A stretch of 64,000 nucleotides of DNA from positions 1-64,000 of the forward strand of contig JAKQWO010000010.1 of assembly GCA_029561955.1 (NCBI GenBank). The letters run 5' to 3'. Under the pieces are notes generated by a model. That model was not told the origin of the DNA. It saw nothing but the letters and a program-made list of their open reading frames with translations, and did no database searches. A program made the position numbers and the translations under genes. This document shows, piece by piece, positions 42,245-51,082 of this stretch. The stretch comes from Candidatus Cloacimonadota bacterium (GTDB lineage Bacteria; Cloacimonadota; Cloacimonadia; Cloacimonadales; Cloacimonadaceae). Each line of letters opens with the position of its first letter. Within the stretch, counting starts at the first letter, position 1.

Positions 42245-43505
42245 CAAGCGTATCTTGATGATTGTCAATGAGTTCCCGCCCACAGGCGAGAGTGGTGTGC
42301 AAAGACCGCTTAAGTTTTTGAAGTATCTCGCTGCTGAGGGTTGGCTCTGTCATGTTGTGACTCCCAAGCATCTTCCCAAAACCGTGTTGGATGAGTCTTT
42401 ATGTGCCGAAATACCCGCTTCGGCCATCATCCACAAGACGCCCAGTTGGGGCTTCAAAGGCAAAGCAGTGGATAAAGTGGCCGAAATCCGCTTTCAGGGA
42501 AGCCAGAGTACCACCAAAGCCTTCATCATGCGCTTTCTGATGGCTCTTAACCATGTTATCTTTCCCATTGACAAACAGATAGGCTGGGTGCCCTTCGCCT
42601 TCATCTATAGCTGGTGGCTCATAAAGAAGCACAAGATCCGCAATGTATACATTACCGCCTTCCCCTTTTCGGCCTTTTTGGTGGGCATCATGCTCAAGAA
42701 GTGCTTTAAAGACCGCATCTTCTGGGTGGCAGACTACCGTGATGCCTGGCAGTTTGAGCCGATATTGGGTGAAGCTGTGCCGCCATTTAGACAAGCCATC
42801 ATCCGCCACTGGGATAAAAGCGTGCTCAAGCACTGTGATAGGGCTGTGTTTGTGACACCTCTCATCCAGCAGACCTATACCAAGCACTTCAAATGGCTTA
42901 AAGGTAAGACCAGTTGCATCACCAATGGCTATGACGAAGCGGATTTCCTTGATTTGGAACCCAATCTTTCCAGCTCAACATCCCTTTTGTATATGGGCAA
43001 ACTCTATGGCGTGCAGAGGCGCAATATTATGCCTCTTTTGCAAGTGATGAAAGATATGGAGTTGCAGCTTCCATTGATGCATGTGGGCACGGTAGATAGA
43101 GATGCAAAAGCCTATATAGACGAAGGGAACTACGATTTTTATAGCTATCATGGCTATGTGTCACATCAGGAAGCGATAGAACTGGCTCTGGGAGCCAGAA
43201 TAAACCTGAGTCTGATCAATGACGATGAGGATTCTGAGGGCGTTTACACGGGTAAAGTATTTGAGCTGCTCAGAGCGCAAAGACCCATCCTGGCCTTGGG
43301 TCCTCCCCGAGGTGTGGTCAAAGACCTGATAGAGGCTACTCACAGCGGTGAATATGCCCATCTGAACAATCCTGAGAAGATAGAGGCAGCCCTCAAAAAG
43401 CTGATGTCCGACCCTGACAGCTATGGTTGCGATCTGGCCGCAATCCAACAATATGATAGGAAACACTTAACGAAGCGACTGGCAAAACTCTATGAAAGAT
43501 ATTAA
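42234..43505 (+). CDS. Glycosyltransferase, GT4-like
   Basis: 423 residues. N-terminal RILMIVNEFPPTGESGVQRP, central WVADYRDAWQFEPI (the acceptor-domain DxRD motif of such enzymes) and VTPLIQQTYTKHF, then a C-terminal donor domain with LYMGKLYGVQRRNI and a VYTGKVFELLRAQRPILALG motif. The weaker E-x7-E suggests a divergent subgroup. It overlaps the upstream gene by 11 bases and the downstream gene by 14, so coordinated translation is likely. Confidence 0.85.
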   Translation: MKVDKRILMIVNEFPPTGESGVQRPLKFLKYLAAEGWLCHVVTPKHLPKTVLDESLCAEIPASAIIHKTPSWGFKGKAVDKVAEIRFQGSQSTTKAFIMRFLMALNHVIFPIDKQIGWVPFAFIYSWWLIKKHKIRNVYITAFPFSAFLVGIMLKKCFKDRIFWVADYRDAWQFEPILGEAVPPFRQAIIRHWDKSVLKHCDRAVFVTPLIQQTYTKHFKWLKGKTSCITNGYDEADFLDLEPNLSSSTSLLYMGKLYGVQRRNIMPLLQVMKDMELQLPLMHVGTVDRDAKAYIDEGNYDFYSYHGYVSHQEAIELALGARINLSLINDDEDSEGVYTGKVFELLRAQRPILALGPPRGVVKDLIEATHSGEYAHLNNPEKIEAALKKLMSDPDSYGCDLAAIQQYDRKHLTKRLAKLYERY

Positions 43506-44577
43506 GATAAATAACCGCAGCAAGATCCTGCTGATGTATCTCACTTGGTTTTTCTGGAAGATCAGGCAAGCCTTTACGCACCTATCCGATAAAGAGCCCA
43601 AACGCATCTGTGTCCTCTATTTGAGCGGTTTGGGCGACATCGTTTGTGACACCATGTTTTTTGAGACCCTGCGGGAAAAGTGGCCCCAAGCCAAGCTCAG
43701 CGCCTGTTTTCCTGCCGCATTCTGTGAGGTGCAAAAGGAGTTCTTTGCCTTTGATCATTACATTCCGCACCGTAGCTTCTGGCTAACTCTGAAGCGGCTT
43801 TGGAGCCTGCAAGCCGACCTCATTATCCTGCCCGGCTGGCTGATGCGCAATTCCCTCTTGGCCATCTTTTCCAATGCCAAAGCCTTTATCGGCTATGTGA
43901 ACGATCTCAGCTTCAGCAACAGCTATCTCAACAGCTACACGCTCGAACTGGCAGGAATCCAAGCCAAACGCTGCGTTCAGGACATGCGCAATTGCCACCT
44001 TTCCCAAAGACCGATGGCCATCTCCGTGGCCTTGGGGCTTGGGACTTACGACATCGAAAACCTGGAAATCCCCAGAATGAAAGAAGACCTTAACCATGCC
44101 GTTTTTCATGCCGGGGCGCGCTTTGAAGGCAGACGCTATAGCGAGGAATCCTTTGCAGAGATAGCAGAATACCTCTTGGATCAGGGCTTGGTTAATACCG
44201 TATATCTGGTTGGAGCCAATGAAGATAGGGAGATCAACTTACGCATCAGGAGTCACAGCAAACTAAAGACCATCGTGGATAAATCTGGCATCACTCTCCG
44301 CCAAAGTCTTGAGCTCATCCGCACGGCAAAAGTGTTTGTAGGTAACGATTCAGGCCCCATGCACTTAGCTGCCTTGGCTGGAGTGCCTACTTTAGGGCTT
44401 ATGGGGCCAAACTTCCCTCATATCAGCGGCCCTTTGGGCAAGCAAAGTAGATACCTCTTTCATGAATTTGAGTGCAGTGGCTGCAACCAGAGGGATTGCG
44501 ACTACAACTATCGTTGCATCAAGGCGATAACTACCCGGGAAGTGGTGCAAACCTTGAACGAAATGCTAAAGGGTTAA
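43492..44577 (+). CDS. Heptosyltransferase-family (GT9) glycosyltransferase
   Basis: 361 residues. N-terminal CVLYLSGLGDIVCDTMFFET, the GT9 acceptor half, then FVGNDSGPMHLAALAGVPTL and GLMGPNFPHISGPLG. GT9 enzymes add heptose (or related sugars) to lipid A-core oligosaccharide. A C-terminal Cys cluster (CSGCNQRDCDYNYRC) may bind zinc or form disulfides and is seen in some homologues. Overlaps the preceding gene by 14 bases; one base separates it from the following gene. Confidence 0.88.
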   Translation: MKDIKINNRSKILLMYLTWFFWKIRQAFTHLSDKEPKRICVLYLSGLGDIVCDTMFFETLREKWPQAKLSACFPAAFCEVQKEFFAFDHYIPHRSFWLTLKRLWSLQADLIILPGWLMRNSLLAIFSNAKAFIGYVNDLSFSNSYLNSYTLELAGIQAKRCVQDMRNCHLSQRPMAISVALGLGTYDIENLEIPRMKEDLNHAVFHAGARFEGRRYSEESFAEIAEYLLDQGLVNTVYLVGANEDREINLRIRSHSKLKTIVDKSGITLRQSLELIRTAKVFVGNDSGPMHLAALAGVPTLGLMGPNFPHISGPLGKQSRYLFHEFECSGCNQRDCDYNYRCIKAITTREVVQTLNEMLKG

Positions 44578-44578
44578 G

Positions 44579-45742
44579 ATGAAAAAGAAGAAGATTCGCA
44601 TCCTCAACATCATCACTCGCTTAAGCATCGGCGGCGTTTCCAAGCATGTTTTTATCCTCAGCCGGCTTTTCAACGATCCTCCCTATCGCAGCATCATCGT
44701 GAGTGGACGATGCGAAGACCACGAAAAGGACATGTTTGCCGAAGCGAAGGGCTATGAGCTGGAGGTAATCCACGTTCCTGAGATGGAGCGATCTATCAAT
44801 CCGATCAATGACCTCTTGTCTGTCTTCAAACTCTATAGGATTATCAAAGACCTGGCCCCGGATGTGGTGCACACGCACACCGCCAAGGCTGGAGTCGCCG
44901 GAAGGATAGCCGCTAAACTTGCCGGAGTCAAGAACATCATCCACACCTTCCACGGCAACAACTTTCAAGGCTATTTTGGCTATCTTATGAGCCAGGTATC
45001 CATCAACGTGGAAAGAGCCTTGGCGCTGCTCAGCACGCGTATCATCGCCATCAGTGCTCAACAAAAGGACGAGCTCATAAAATATAGAATCTGTCCCGAC
45101 AGGAAGATCTGTCTCATCCCCTTAGGCTTTGATTTTGAAGAGTTTACTCACCAAGAGAGCGACATTGGCGGTTTCAAAAGACGTTACAACATTCCACCCG
45201 AAAACAAGCTGGTAGGCTTTGTGGGGCGGCTCACCGACATCAAGAATCCCGGCGCCTTCATCGATATAGCCGCCAAAGTCTTGGAGCAAAGGCAGGATGT
45301 GACCTTCGCCTTTGTGGGTGATGGAGACCTGACACCGCATCTGAAGCGGGAAGTGGCGCAAAGAGGTCTGAGTGGCCAAGTCATCTTCACCGGCTATCTC
45401 ACCGATCTGAACCCGCTCTACGCCGATCTGGACGCCACGGTGCTCACCTCCACCAACGAAGGTACACCGGTCGTGATCATCGAGGCGATGGTCAATCGTG
45501 TGTTGGTGCTTTCCACTAACGTAGGCGGCGTGCCCAATATGATCAAAGACAAGGTGAGCGGCTATCTCTTTGATAGCGTGGATATTGAAGCCTACGTCCA
45601 AAGACTGCTTTACAGCTTTGATCATCCCGAAGAGGTGCAGCCACTTTTGGATAGTGCCGAGAAAGACGTGGTCGCCAAATACGGAGCCGAGCGGTTGAGA
45701 CACGACTTCGCTCGCTTGTTTAAAGAGCTGAAAGTTAAGTAA
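44579..45742 (+). CDS. Family 4 glycosyltransferase
   Basis: 387 residues. N-terminal RILNIITRLSIGGVSKHVFI (GGxSxH loop), VVHTHTAKAGVAGRIAAKLA and HTFHGNNFQGYFG in the acceptor domain, and the donor domain with KLVGFVGRLTDIKNP and TSTNEGTPVVIIEAMVNRVL (E-x7-E type). Closest in style to GT4 enzymes building surface polysaccharides. The acceptor is unknown. Last gene of the operon; it is convergent with the cyclophilin gene 21 bases away with no clear terminator. Confidence 0.9.
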   Translation: MKKKKIRILNIITRLSIGGVSKHVFILSRLFNDPPYRSIIVSGRCEDHEKDMFAEAKGYELEVIHVPEMERSINPINDLLSVFKLYRIIKDLAPDVVHTHTAKAGVAGRIAAKLAGVKNIIHTFHGNNFQGYFGYLMSQVSINVERALALLSTRIIAISAQQKDELIKYRICPDRKICLIPLGFDFEEFTHQESDIGGFKRRYNIPPENKLVGFVGRLTDIKNPGAFIDIAAKVLEQRQDVTFAFVGDGDLTPHLKREVAQRGLSGQVIFTGYLTDLNPLYADLDATVLTSTNEGTPVVIIEAMVNRVLVLSTNVGGVPNMIKDKVSGYLFDSVDIEAYVQRLLYSFDHPEEVQPLLDSAEKDVVAKYGAERLRHDFARLFKELKVK

Positions 45743-45763
45743 TTGTGCCCAAGCCAAGCATTG

Positions 45764-46822
45764 CTACTTCAGCAGCACACCCCTGCTACATTTGTCTCCA
45801 TATTTAAACAGATAAGTCCCTGCGGCACAATTTCTTTGCTGGCTGTCTCTGCCATCCCAAAACAGCTCATCTTTCACCATGCCAAAATCTCGGATCAGCC
45901 TTCCTTTCAGATCATAAATTTTAAGTCTCTGTGGCAGCGGTGAAGAAAGCTTGATCTCGGTTCCTTCACGGAAAGGATTGGGGTTTAGCGAGATAGCCTG
46001 CACAGCAGGCAACACGTCGTCGGCGACATTATTACCGGAAGAATTGATCTGCCAAATCACAGTGTGTGACCATTCCACGTTTTCCACCGTACAGCTCAGG
46101 ATGTGTGTTCCAGCGGGAAAGCGATGGGTGAGAGTGGGTTCGTTTACACCCTGCAGGACGACCTCGTCATCCACCTTCCAAGTGTAATTGATGTCATGGT
46201 TTCCACTATAAGCCACCACCGCGAAGATGACATCCTCGGCGGCGCTGCACTGCACCACTTCATCATTTGCGGGCAGGATAAGATCAATCATGAGATCAAG
46301 CATCCTCAGCTCGTTGATGGTAACCGGTGTGATGGGCCTATTGTTAGCTCCCACAGGCACTTGGCCTATAGCCAAAACCACGTCGAGGTTTTGCACCACC
46401 TTGCCAAACACGGCATAGTGTCCATCCAGGTGCGGTTGTGGCGCCAGGGTGAAGTAATATTGACTGCCAGCGGAATTGGGTTGACTTGTCTTGGCCATAG
46501 CCAACATACCGGCGCGATCATGAATCAGGGAAGGATGGTATTCATCTTGGATGGTGTAGCCGGGGCCGCCGGTTCCTGTGCCATTGGGGCAGCCATCCTG
46601 AATCACAAAGCCGCTTACCACCCGGTGAAAGATCAAGTCATTATAAAAGCCATTGTTGGTGAGATTGATAAAGTTCTCACCTGTGATCGGCATGAGATCA
46701 TTGTAAATCTCCGCCGTAAACGAGCCCATGGAGGTGTCCCAACGGGCAAAATGAAGGCCATAGGCAGGTGCCAAAAGGCACACTACCACTAACATCAAGC
46801 ATGCTTTGAGAATCTTGAACAT
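45764..46822 (-). CDS. Secreted cyclophilin-type peptidyl-prolyl isomerase with C-terminal sorting domain
   Basis: 352 residues. Signal peptide (about 1-22), cyclophilin domain (about 24-175: GSFTAEIYNDLMPITGENFI, FHRVVSGFVIQDGCPNGTGT, AGMLAMAKTSQPNSAGSQYY with most catalytic-pocket residues), a PKD/Ig-like domain (about 185-262) and a C-terminal about 80-residue domain, starting LNPNPFREGTEIKL and ending AAGTYLFKYGDKCSRGVLLK, of the FlgD/type-IX-sorting kind. It should isomerise prolyl bonds outside the cytoplasm or on the surface. Attachment of a sorting domain to a cyclophilin suggests export across the outer membrane. No secretion genes are in the window. Confidence 0.9.
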   Translation of the reverse strand: MFKILKACLMLVVVCLLAPAYGLHFARWDTSMGSFTAEIYNDLMPITGENFINLTNNGFYNDLIFHRVVSGFVIQDGCPNGTGTGGPGYTIQDEYHPSLIHDRAGMLAMAKTSQPNSAGSQYYFTLAPQPHLDGHYAVFGKVVQNLDVVLAIGQVPVGANNRPITPVTINELRMLDLMIDLILPANDEVVQCSAAEDVIFAVVAYSGNHDINYTWKVDDEVVLQGVNEPTLTHRFPAGTHILSCTVENVEWSHTVIWQINSSGNNVADDVLPAVQAISLNPNPFREGTEIKLSSPLPQRLKIYDLKGRLIRDFGMVKDELFWDGRDSQQRNCAAGTYLFKYGDKCSRGVLLK

Positions 46823-46930
46823 GATTACCTCGTTCTTATATTTGAGTGCAAGCCTAAAAAGCTGTGGATATTTGGCAAGTCATTTGTGCGAATTAGGTAG
46901 AAATGTTGGAGGTGATTTAATGTCAGTAAA

Positions 46931-47205
46931 CACCTACTAAATTGGTAGGAGTTCATTTCCTAACCTCGGCACCTGAAAAAGCAGGTCTTTTTGAAAATTT
47001 TGACTGTCGGGCGGATAAAAGTAACAGGAAATGGCCGTTTTTGACCCTCCTCAAAGCCGCTGTTTATGCGGTCTCCCTGCCCCGCCCCTGCTCGGCTCCT
47101 CCTCCATCGAACAGGAATGGCATAGGATTGCAATAGGTTACGAGTTTGGGCAGGGAAGGTGCACAGAAAGAGGGGAACCTTTTCGAAAAGGCAACCTTTG
47201 AGGCA
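46931..47205 (+). repeat. ~280 bp interspersed repeat, copy 2
   Basis: Starts with the hairpin CCTAC...GTAGG (46933-46949) and continues GGCACCTGAAAAAGCAGGTC, GAAAATTTTGAC, ATGGCCGTTTTTGACCCTCC, a CCCTGCCCCGCCCCTGCTCG tract, GGTTACGAGTTTGGGC and GAACCTTTTCGAAAAG. Mirrors 18870-19148. Confidence 0.75.
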
Positions 47206-47228
47206 AGCATCTGGTTTTTGAAAGTAAT

Positions 47229-47389
47229 TTTCCCACGGATGGGGCTGATAGAGTCAGCAAAGGGGAGGGAGTGAGAAAGGGAGATAGTGAGAGTGGCTGC
47301 GCTGGCTCTGGGATTGGGATATTCTGAGGTGTAGCTCGAGGCTATGGGTAGAAAGAATCTTCCCACGAATTACACGAATTGACACGAAT
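47229..47389 (+). repeat. Degenerate repeat shared with 2778-2927
   Basis: Same block order as at 2778-2927 and a terminal identical 28-nt segment at 47362-47389. Confidence 0.6.
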
Positions 47390-47567
47390 TTAAGGGGCCA
47401 GCTACCGCTGGATTTTTTACTGTGTTAAATGGTACTTCTTCTTCATAACTCCACTTCCCATCTAAGTTTCGAGATAACTCATAACTGCTCGTAAGGTTAG
47501 GCTACCGCATGTACTATTTGGTCGATTTGGCAAGTGACTGTGCCTCACAACTGCGTCGAGGCTGCCC

Positions 47568-47658
47568 CTTCCTTGCTTAACCGCAGGGAGATGCCGTGGT
47601 GATACTCGGGAAAAACCCGAGTATCTCCGAGTAATCACCGGGCGGCTAAGCAAGGAAG
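47568..47658 (+). repeat. Palindromic 91 bp repeat, copy 2 (apex inverted)
   Basis: Left arm CTTCCTTGCTTAACCGC mirrors right arm GCGGCTAAGCAAGGAAG. The apex here is CTCGGGAAAAACCCGAG, with A5 where the other two copies have T5, while the rest keeps its orientation. Confidence 0.8.
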
Positions 47659-47879
47659 AAGCAGGAAAGCTCACACTGGGGCGACTGCTTTATTTGGGCC
47701 AAAATGGGTAGCAGAGGAAGAATTTCCAAAACTGATGTCAAAAGCTGCAAAACCGCATCCTGGGTCAAATAGGAGCAACGAAGAAGAGATAAACCATAAA
47801 AAACAAGAAATGATTACTTGACAAAAATGTCAAAGCGACGATTCTGTGAACAGACTTAAAAAAGACTTAGGAGGAGGTT

Positions 47880-48455
47880 ATGAAACCCAAAGAACTCAAA
47901 CCGGCACCCCAGATGCGCACGATGCTAAGACGGATCAACTGGGTGGTCTTCGCCATCCTTTTGATCCCCATCATGGCAACGATTGTCATCCAGTCATTGG
48001 ATTACTCACAATTTTCTCTGCCAGCAGTTTTCGTCTGGCTTGCACTCCTCATCATCATCGACGCCTACATCGTGGCTATGTGTCGCAATTTGAGCTACAG
48101 CCTGGATTCCGATGCAGTGCTTTTGAACAAAGGAGTTTTCTGGAAACGCCGCACCACGGTTCCCTACAGTAAAATCACCAATATCGACATCACTCAGGGG
48201 CCGGTGGAGCGCTCTTTTGGCCTCAGTAAGATCCACATTCAGACTGCAGGTTTGAGTGGTGGTGAAAATTCTCACGCAGAATTGGTGATGCGAGGCGTTA
48301 CCAATCCGGATGAGCTAAAGACCGAGCTCATGGACTATATCATGAAGCCTACTGCTGCTCCCGTGGCTTCTGAAGCGGAGAGAGCCGAATCTGCCGATGT
48401 GCTGAATGCCATCTTGGAAGAGCTGAAAGCTATTCGGCAAAACATGCCAAAATAA
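47880..48455 (+). CDS. Bacterial PH-domain membrane protein (bPH2/YdbS-like)
   Basis: 191 residues. Two transmembrane helices (about 18-38 and 46-66) are followed by a bPH2 domain (about 70-150) with LLNKGVFWKRRTTVPYSKIT, DITQGPVERSFGLSKIHIQT and AGLSGG, the family signature. A C-terminal charged tail (about 155-191) is helical. The function of these domains is not known; YdbS is implicated in envelope stress. AGGAGG directly upstream fixes the start. Monocistronic as far as can be seen. Confidence 0.88.
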   Translation: MKPKELKPAPQMRTMLRRINWVVFAILLIPIMATIVIQSLDYSQFSLPAVFVWLALLIIIDAYIVAMCRNLSYSLDSDAVLLNKGVFWKRRTTVPYSKITNIDITQGPVERSFGLSKIHIQTAGLSGGENSHAELVMRGVTNPDELKTELMDYIMKPTAAPVASEAERAESADVLNAILEELKAIRQNMPK

Positions 48456-48521
48456 GCTTACCGATGAAGTAAACAAAGATTTTCATTGACAAGCTGAGCC
48501 CCATATAGAGACTTGATAAAT

Positions 48522-48539
48522 CCTTGAGTTTTCTCAAGG
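48522..48539 (+). other. Perfect leader hairpin upstream of hppA
   Basis: CCTTGAG-TTTT-CTCAAGG, a perfect 7-bp stem, about 40 bases before the hppA start and without a T-run. It may be a transcript-stabilising or regulatory leader; role unknown. Confidence 0.4.
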
Positions 48540-48577
48540 GGCGACTTTAATTCTTAAGAAACACTGTCGAGGTTTTT

Positions 48578-50998
48578 ATGGAAGTTATCCCATTTCTTTG
48601 GTATCTTGCTCCCTTGGGAGCTACAATGGCTTTGGCCTTTGCTATTGTCTTTTTCTACCAGGTCAAAGCGCAGGATCCGGGCACGCCGCGCATGGTGGAG
48701 ATCGCCGGATTTGTGAGAGAAGGCGCCTATGCCTACCTGAAACAGCAGTATAAAGGTGTGATCATTTTCTTCATCATCGCCTTCATCATCTTTCAGTTCA
48801 TGGCTTTGGTGATGAAGGTATTGCATCCTTTGGTGCCCTGGGCTTTTTTAACGGGTGGTTTCTTTAGCGGTTTGGCTGGTTTTATCGGCATGAATATCGC
48901 TACCTTGGCCTCCAATCGCACTGCCCAAGCCTGTTCCAAGAGTTTAAATAAAGGGCTCAAGGTGGCTTTCAGAGCCGGTAGCGTGACGGGGCTCACGGTG
49001 ATAGGTCTTGCTTTGATAGACATTTCTGCCTGGTTCTACATCCTAAACCGGCTTGCAATCCCGCTGCAGCAGATCACGGTGATAATGCTCTCCTTTGGCA
49101 TGGGCGCATCCACACAGGCGCTCTTTGCCCGCTTAGGCGGTGGAATCTTCACCAAAGCGGCAGACGTGGGAGCTGATCTGGTGGGTAAAGTGGAAGCCGG
49201 CATCCCTGAAGACGATGCCCGCAACCCCGCCACCATCGCAGATAACGTGGGAGACAACGTGGGAGACGTCGCCGGCATGGGAGCTGACCTCTATGAAAGC
49301 TACGCGGGTAGCATCTTGGCTACAGCGGCCTTGGGTATGAGTGCGGTATCCATGTTGGGCGAGAAATTTGCCAGTTATAGAGTTAACTTTGTGGTGGCGC
49401 CCATGATCCTGGCCGGCATCGGTGCTTTGCTTTCCATCGTCGGCATCTACATGGTGCGCACCCATGAAAAGGCAGACACCAAAGAGCTGATGTTTGCGCT
49501 CAATAAAAGCGTGTATTTTACCTCTGCAACCATCGGTATTGCATCCTTCTTTATCACAAGATTGCTGCTGCCGCCGGAGTATTATTTTGGTGTTTTCATC
49601 AGCATTGTTATCGGTTTGGCCATCGGTGTGTTGATCGGCTGGTTTACCGAGCTGGATACCTCGCATAGTTACAAGCCCACGCGGGCAATATCTGAACAGG
49701 GCAAGTTTGGCCCTGCAACGGTGATTTTGGAAGGTATAGCCGTGGGAATGCGCTCCACTGCGGCTCCTGTGATCACCGTGGTCATAGGCATCGTGCTGGC
49801 CTTTGTCTTTAGCCATGGCTTCTCTTCGCTGGAAATGGGGCTTTATGGCATCGGTTTTGGAGCCGTGGGCATGCTTGCCACTTTGGGTGTGACTTTGGCT
49901 ATGGATGCCTTTGGGCCCATTGCAGATAACGCAGGTGGCAACGCCCAGATGTCTTATATGCCGGAGTATGTGCGTGAGCTCACAGATAGCCTGGATAGCG
50001 TGGGAAACACCACTGCGGCTACAGGGAAGGGATTTGCGATCGGAAGTGCGGCGCTCACCGCCATGGCTCTCTTGGCTGCCTATCTGGAAGAGGTGCGTGC
50101 CGGGCTCATTCTCTTGGGAGACAAGCTCAATCAAGCCGTCTTCCTGAAGGTCAATTACAGCCCTGGCTATTTTGAGATGATCAATATTAAAAACGCCTCA
50201 ATTCAAGACTTTATCAATTACTATCAGATCAGTGCTCTCAACCCAAAATACCTGATGGGTGTGTTCGTCGGCGCCATGGTGCCCTTCTTCTTTTCCTCGC
50301 TCACCATCAAGGCTGTGGGACGCGCCGCAGGTAAGATGGTGGATGAGGTGCGCCGCCAATTCACCACCATTCCTGGCATCTTGGACGGCAGCACCAATCC
50401 GGACTACAACTCCTGCGTGAGGATTTCCACCATCGCCGCGCAAAAGGAAATGGTCATGCCAGCCATCATCGGCATCTCCGTTCCCGTGATTGTGGGTATG
50501 ATTTTGGGCGTGGCGGGAGTGCTGGGAGTTCTCTCTGGCGCATTGGCAGCCGGTTTTGTACTGGCGGTGATGCTGAATAATGCTGGTGGAGCTTGGGACA
50601 ACGCCAAAAAGTATATAGAAACGGGTGAATTTGGCGGAAAACACTCGATTGCGCATAAGGCTACCATCGTGGGAGACACGGTGGGCGATCCCTTCAAAGA
50701 TACGGCCGGGCCCTGTATCAACATCTTGATCAAGCTGATGAGCATGGTTTCTATCGTGTTTGCAGGCTTGATCGTGAGCTTCTCGCTCAGGATAGAGACC
50801 TTGCCCGCTCCGGGTTCAAGCTTGAAGCCAAATGTGGAAATGCACAACAAGATCGAGACTCTCTCCCTTGATGATCCCCGCGCCCAGGAAAGGATTATCC
50901 GCTCAGAGGTTAAGGCTCCAGAAGTAGAGGAAGTGGAGTATAAAGAGATCAAAGCCGATGAGGCGGTGATCGAAGAAGCTGTAAAAGTGAAAGATTAG
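48578..50998 (+). CDS. hppA: Ion-translocating membrane pyrophosphatase, K+-dependent type
   Basis: 806 residues, longer than the usual 650-770. About 16 transmembrane helices. The substrate-site signature ADVGADLVGKVEAGIPEDDA followed by RNPATIADNVGDNVGDVAGM (about 196-234) and the C-terminal GDTVGDPFKDTAGPCINILI are intact. GNTTAATGKGFAIGS (about 475-489) has Ala where K+-independent enzymes have Lys, indicating K+ dependence. Whether Na+ or H+ is pumped is not decided from sequence. It uses PPi hydrolysis to energise the membrane. The final ~60 residues form an acidic tail rich in Glu, Lys and Val that is not part of the family fold. A strong terminator follows. Confidence 0.95.
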   Translation: MEVIPFLWYLAPLGATMALAFAIVFFYQVKAQDPGTPRMVEIAGFVREGAYAYLKQQYKGVIIFFIIAFIIFQFMALVMKVLHPLVPWAFLTGGFFSGLAGFIGMNIATLASNRTAQACSKSLNKGLKVAFRAGSVTGLTVIGLALIDISAWFYILNRLAIPLQQITVIMLSFGMGASTQALFARLGGGIFTKAADVGADLVGKVEAGIPEDDARNPATIADNVGDNVGDVAGMGADLYESYAGSILATAALGMSAVSMLGEKFASYRVNFVVAPMILAGIGALLSIVGIYMVRTHEKADTKELMFALNKSVYFTSATIGIASFFITRLLLPPEYYFGVFISIVIGLAIGVLIGWFTELDTSHSYKPTRAISEQGKFGPATVILEGIAVGMRSTAAPVITVVIGIVLAFVFSHGFSSLEMGLYGIGFGAVGMLATLGVTLAMDAFGPIADNAGGNAQMSYMPEYVRELTDSLDSVGNTTAATGKGFAIGSAALTAMALLAAYLEEVRAGLILLGDKLNQAVFLKVNYSPGYFEMINIKNASIQDFINYYQISALNPKYLMGVFVGAMVPFFFSSLTIKAVGRAAGKMVDEVRRQFTTIPGILDGSTNPDYNSCVRISTIAAQKEMVMPAIIGISVPVIVGMILGVAGVLGVLSGALAAGFVLAVMLNNAGGAWDNAKKYIETGEFGGKHSIAHKATIVGDTVGDPFKDTAGPCINILIKLMSMVSIVFAGLIVSFSLRIETLPAPGSSLKPNVEMHNKIETLSLDDPRAQERIIRSEVKAPEVEEVEYKEIKADEAVIEEAVKVKD

Positions 50999-51021
50999 GC
51001 GATTATCGCATTATAATAAGC

Positions 51022-51060
51022 AAAGCCCGTGGAAAAAAAGGAGAAATCCACGGGCTTTTT
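51022..51060 (+). terminator. Rho-independent terminator of hppA
   Basis: A perfect 12-bp stem AAAGCCCGTGGA/TCCACGGGCTTT (51022-51058) with a 13-base A-rich loop runs into a T-run ending at 51060, about 25 bases after the stop. Confidence 0.92.
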
Positions 51061-51082
51061 ACGTCGAGTCCTAAAAACTAAT

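Larger units (their letters stand above)
46823..47879. other. 1-kb intergenic region built from several repeats
   Basis: Contains repeats at 46931-47205, 47229-47389 and 47568-47658. The parts 47390-47567 and 47659-47879 show no recognisable gene; a TTGACA at 47818-47823, part of a TTGAC/GTCAA palindrome, may be a -35 for the PH-domain gene, but no good -10 follows. Confidence 0.55.

Noticed and set aside
49133-50134. Long open frame (333 codons) on the minus strand within hppA
   Set aside because: It is fully antisense to a strongly conserved gene, has a Gln/His/Gly/Asp-rich unnatural composition and no ribosome site.
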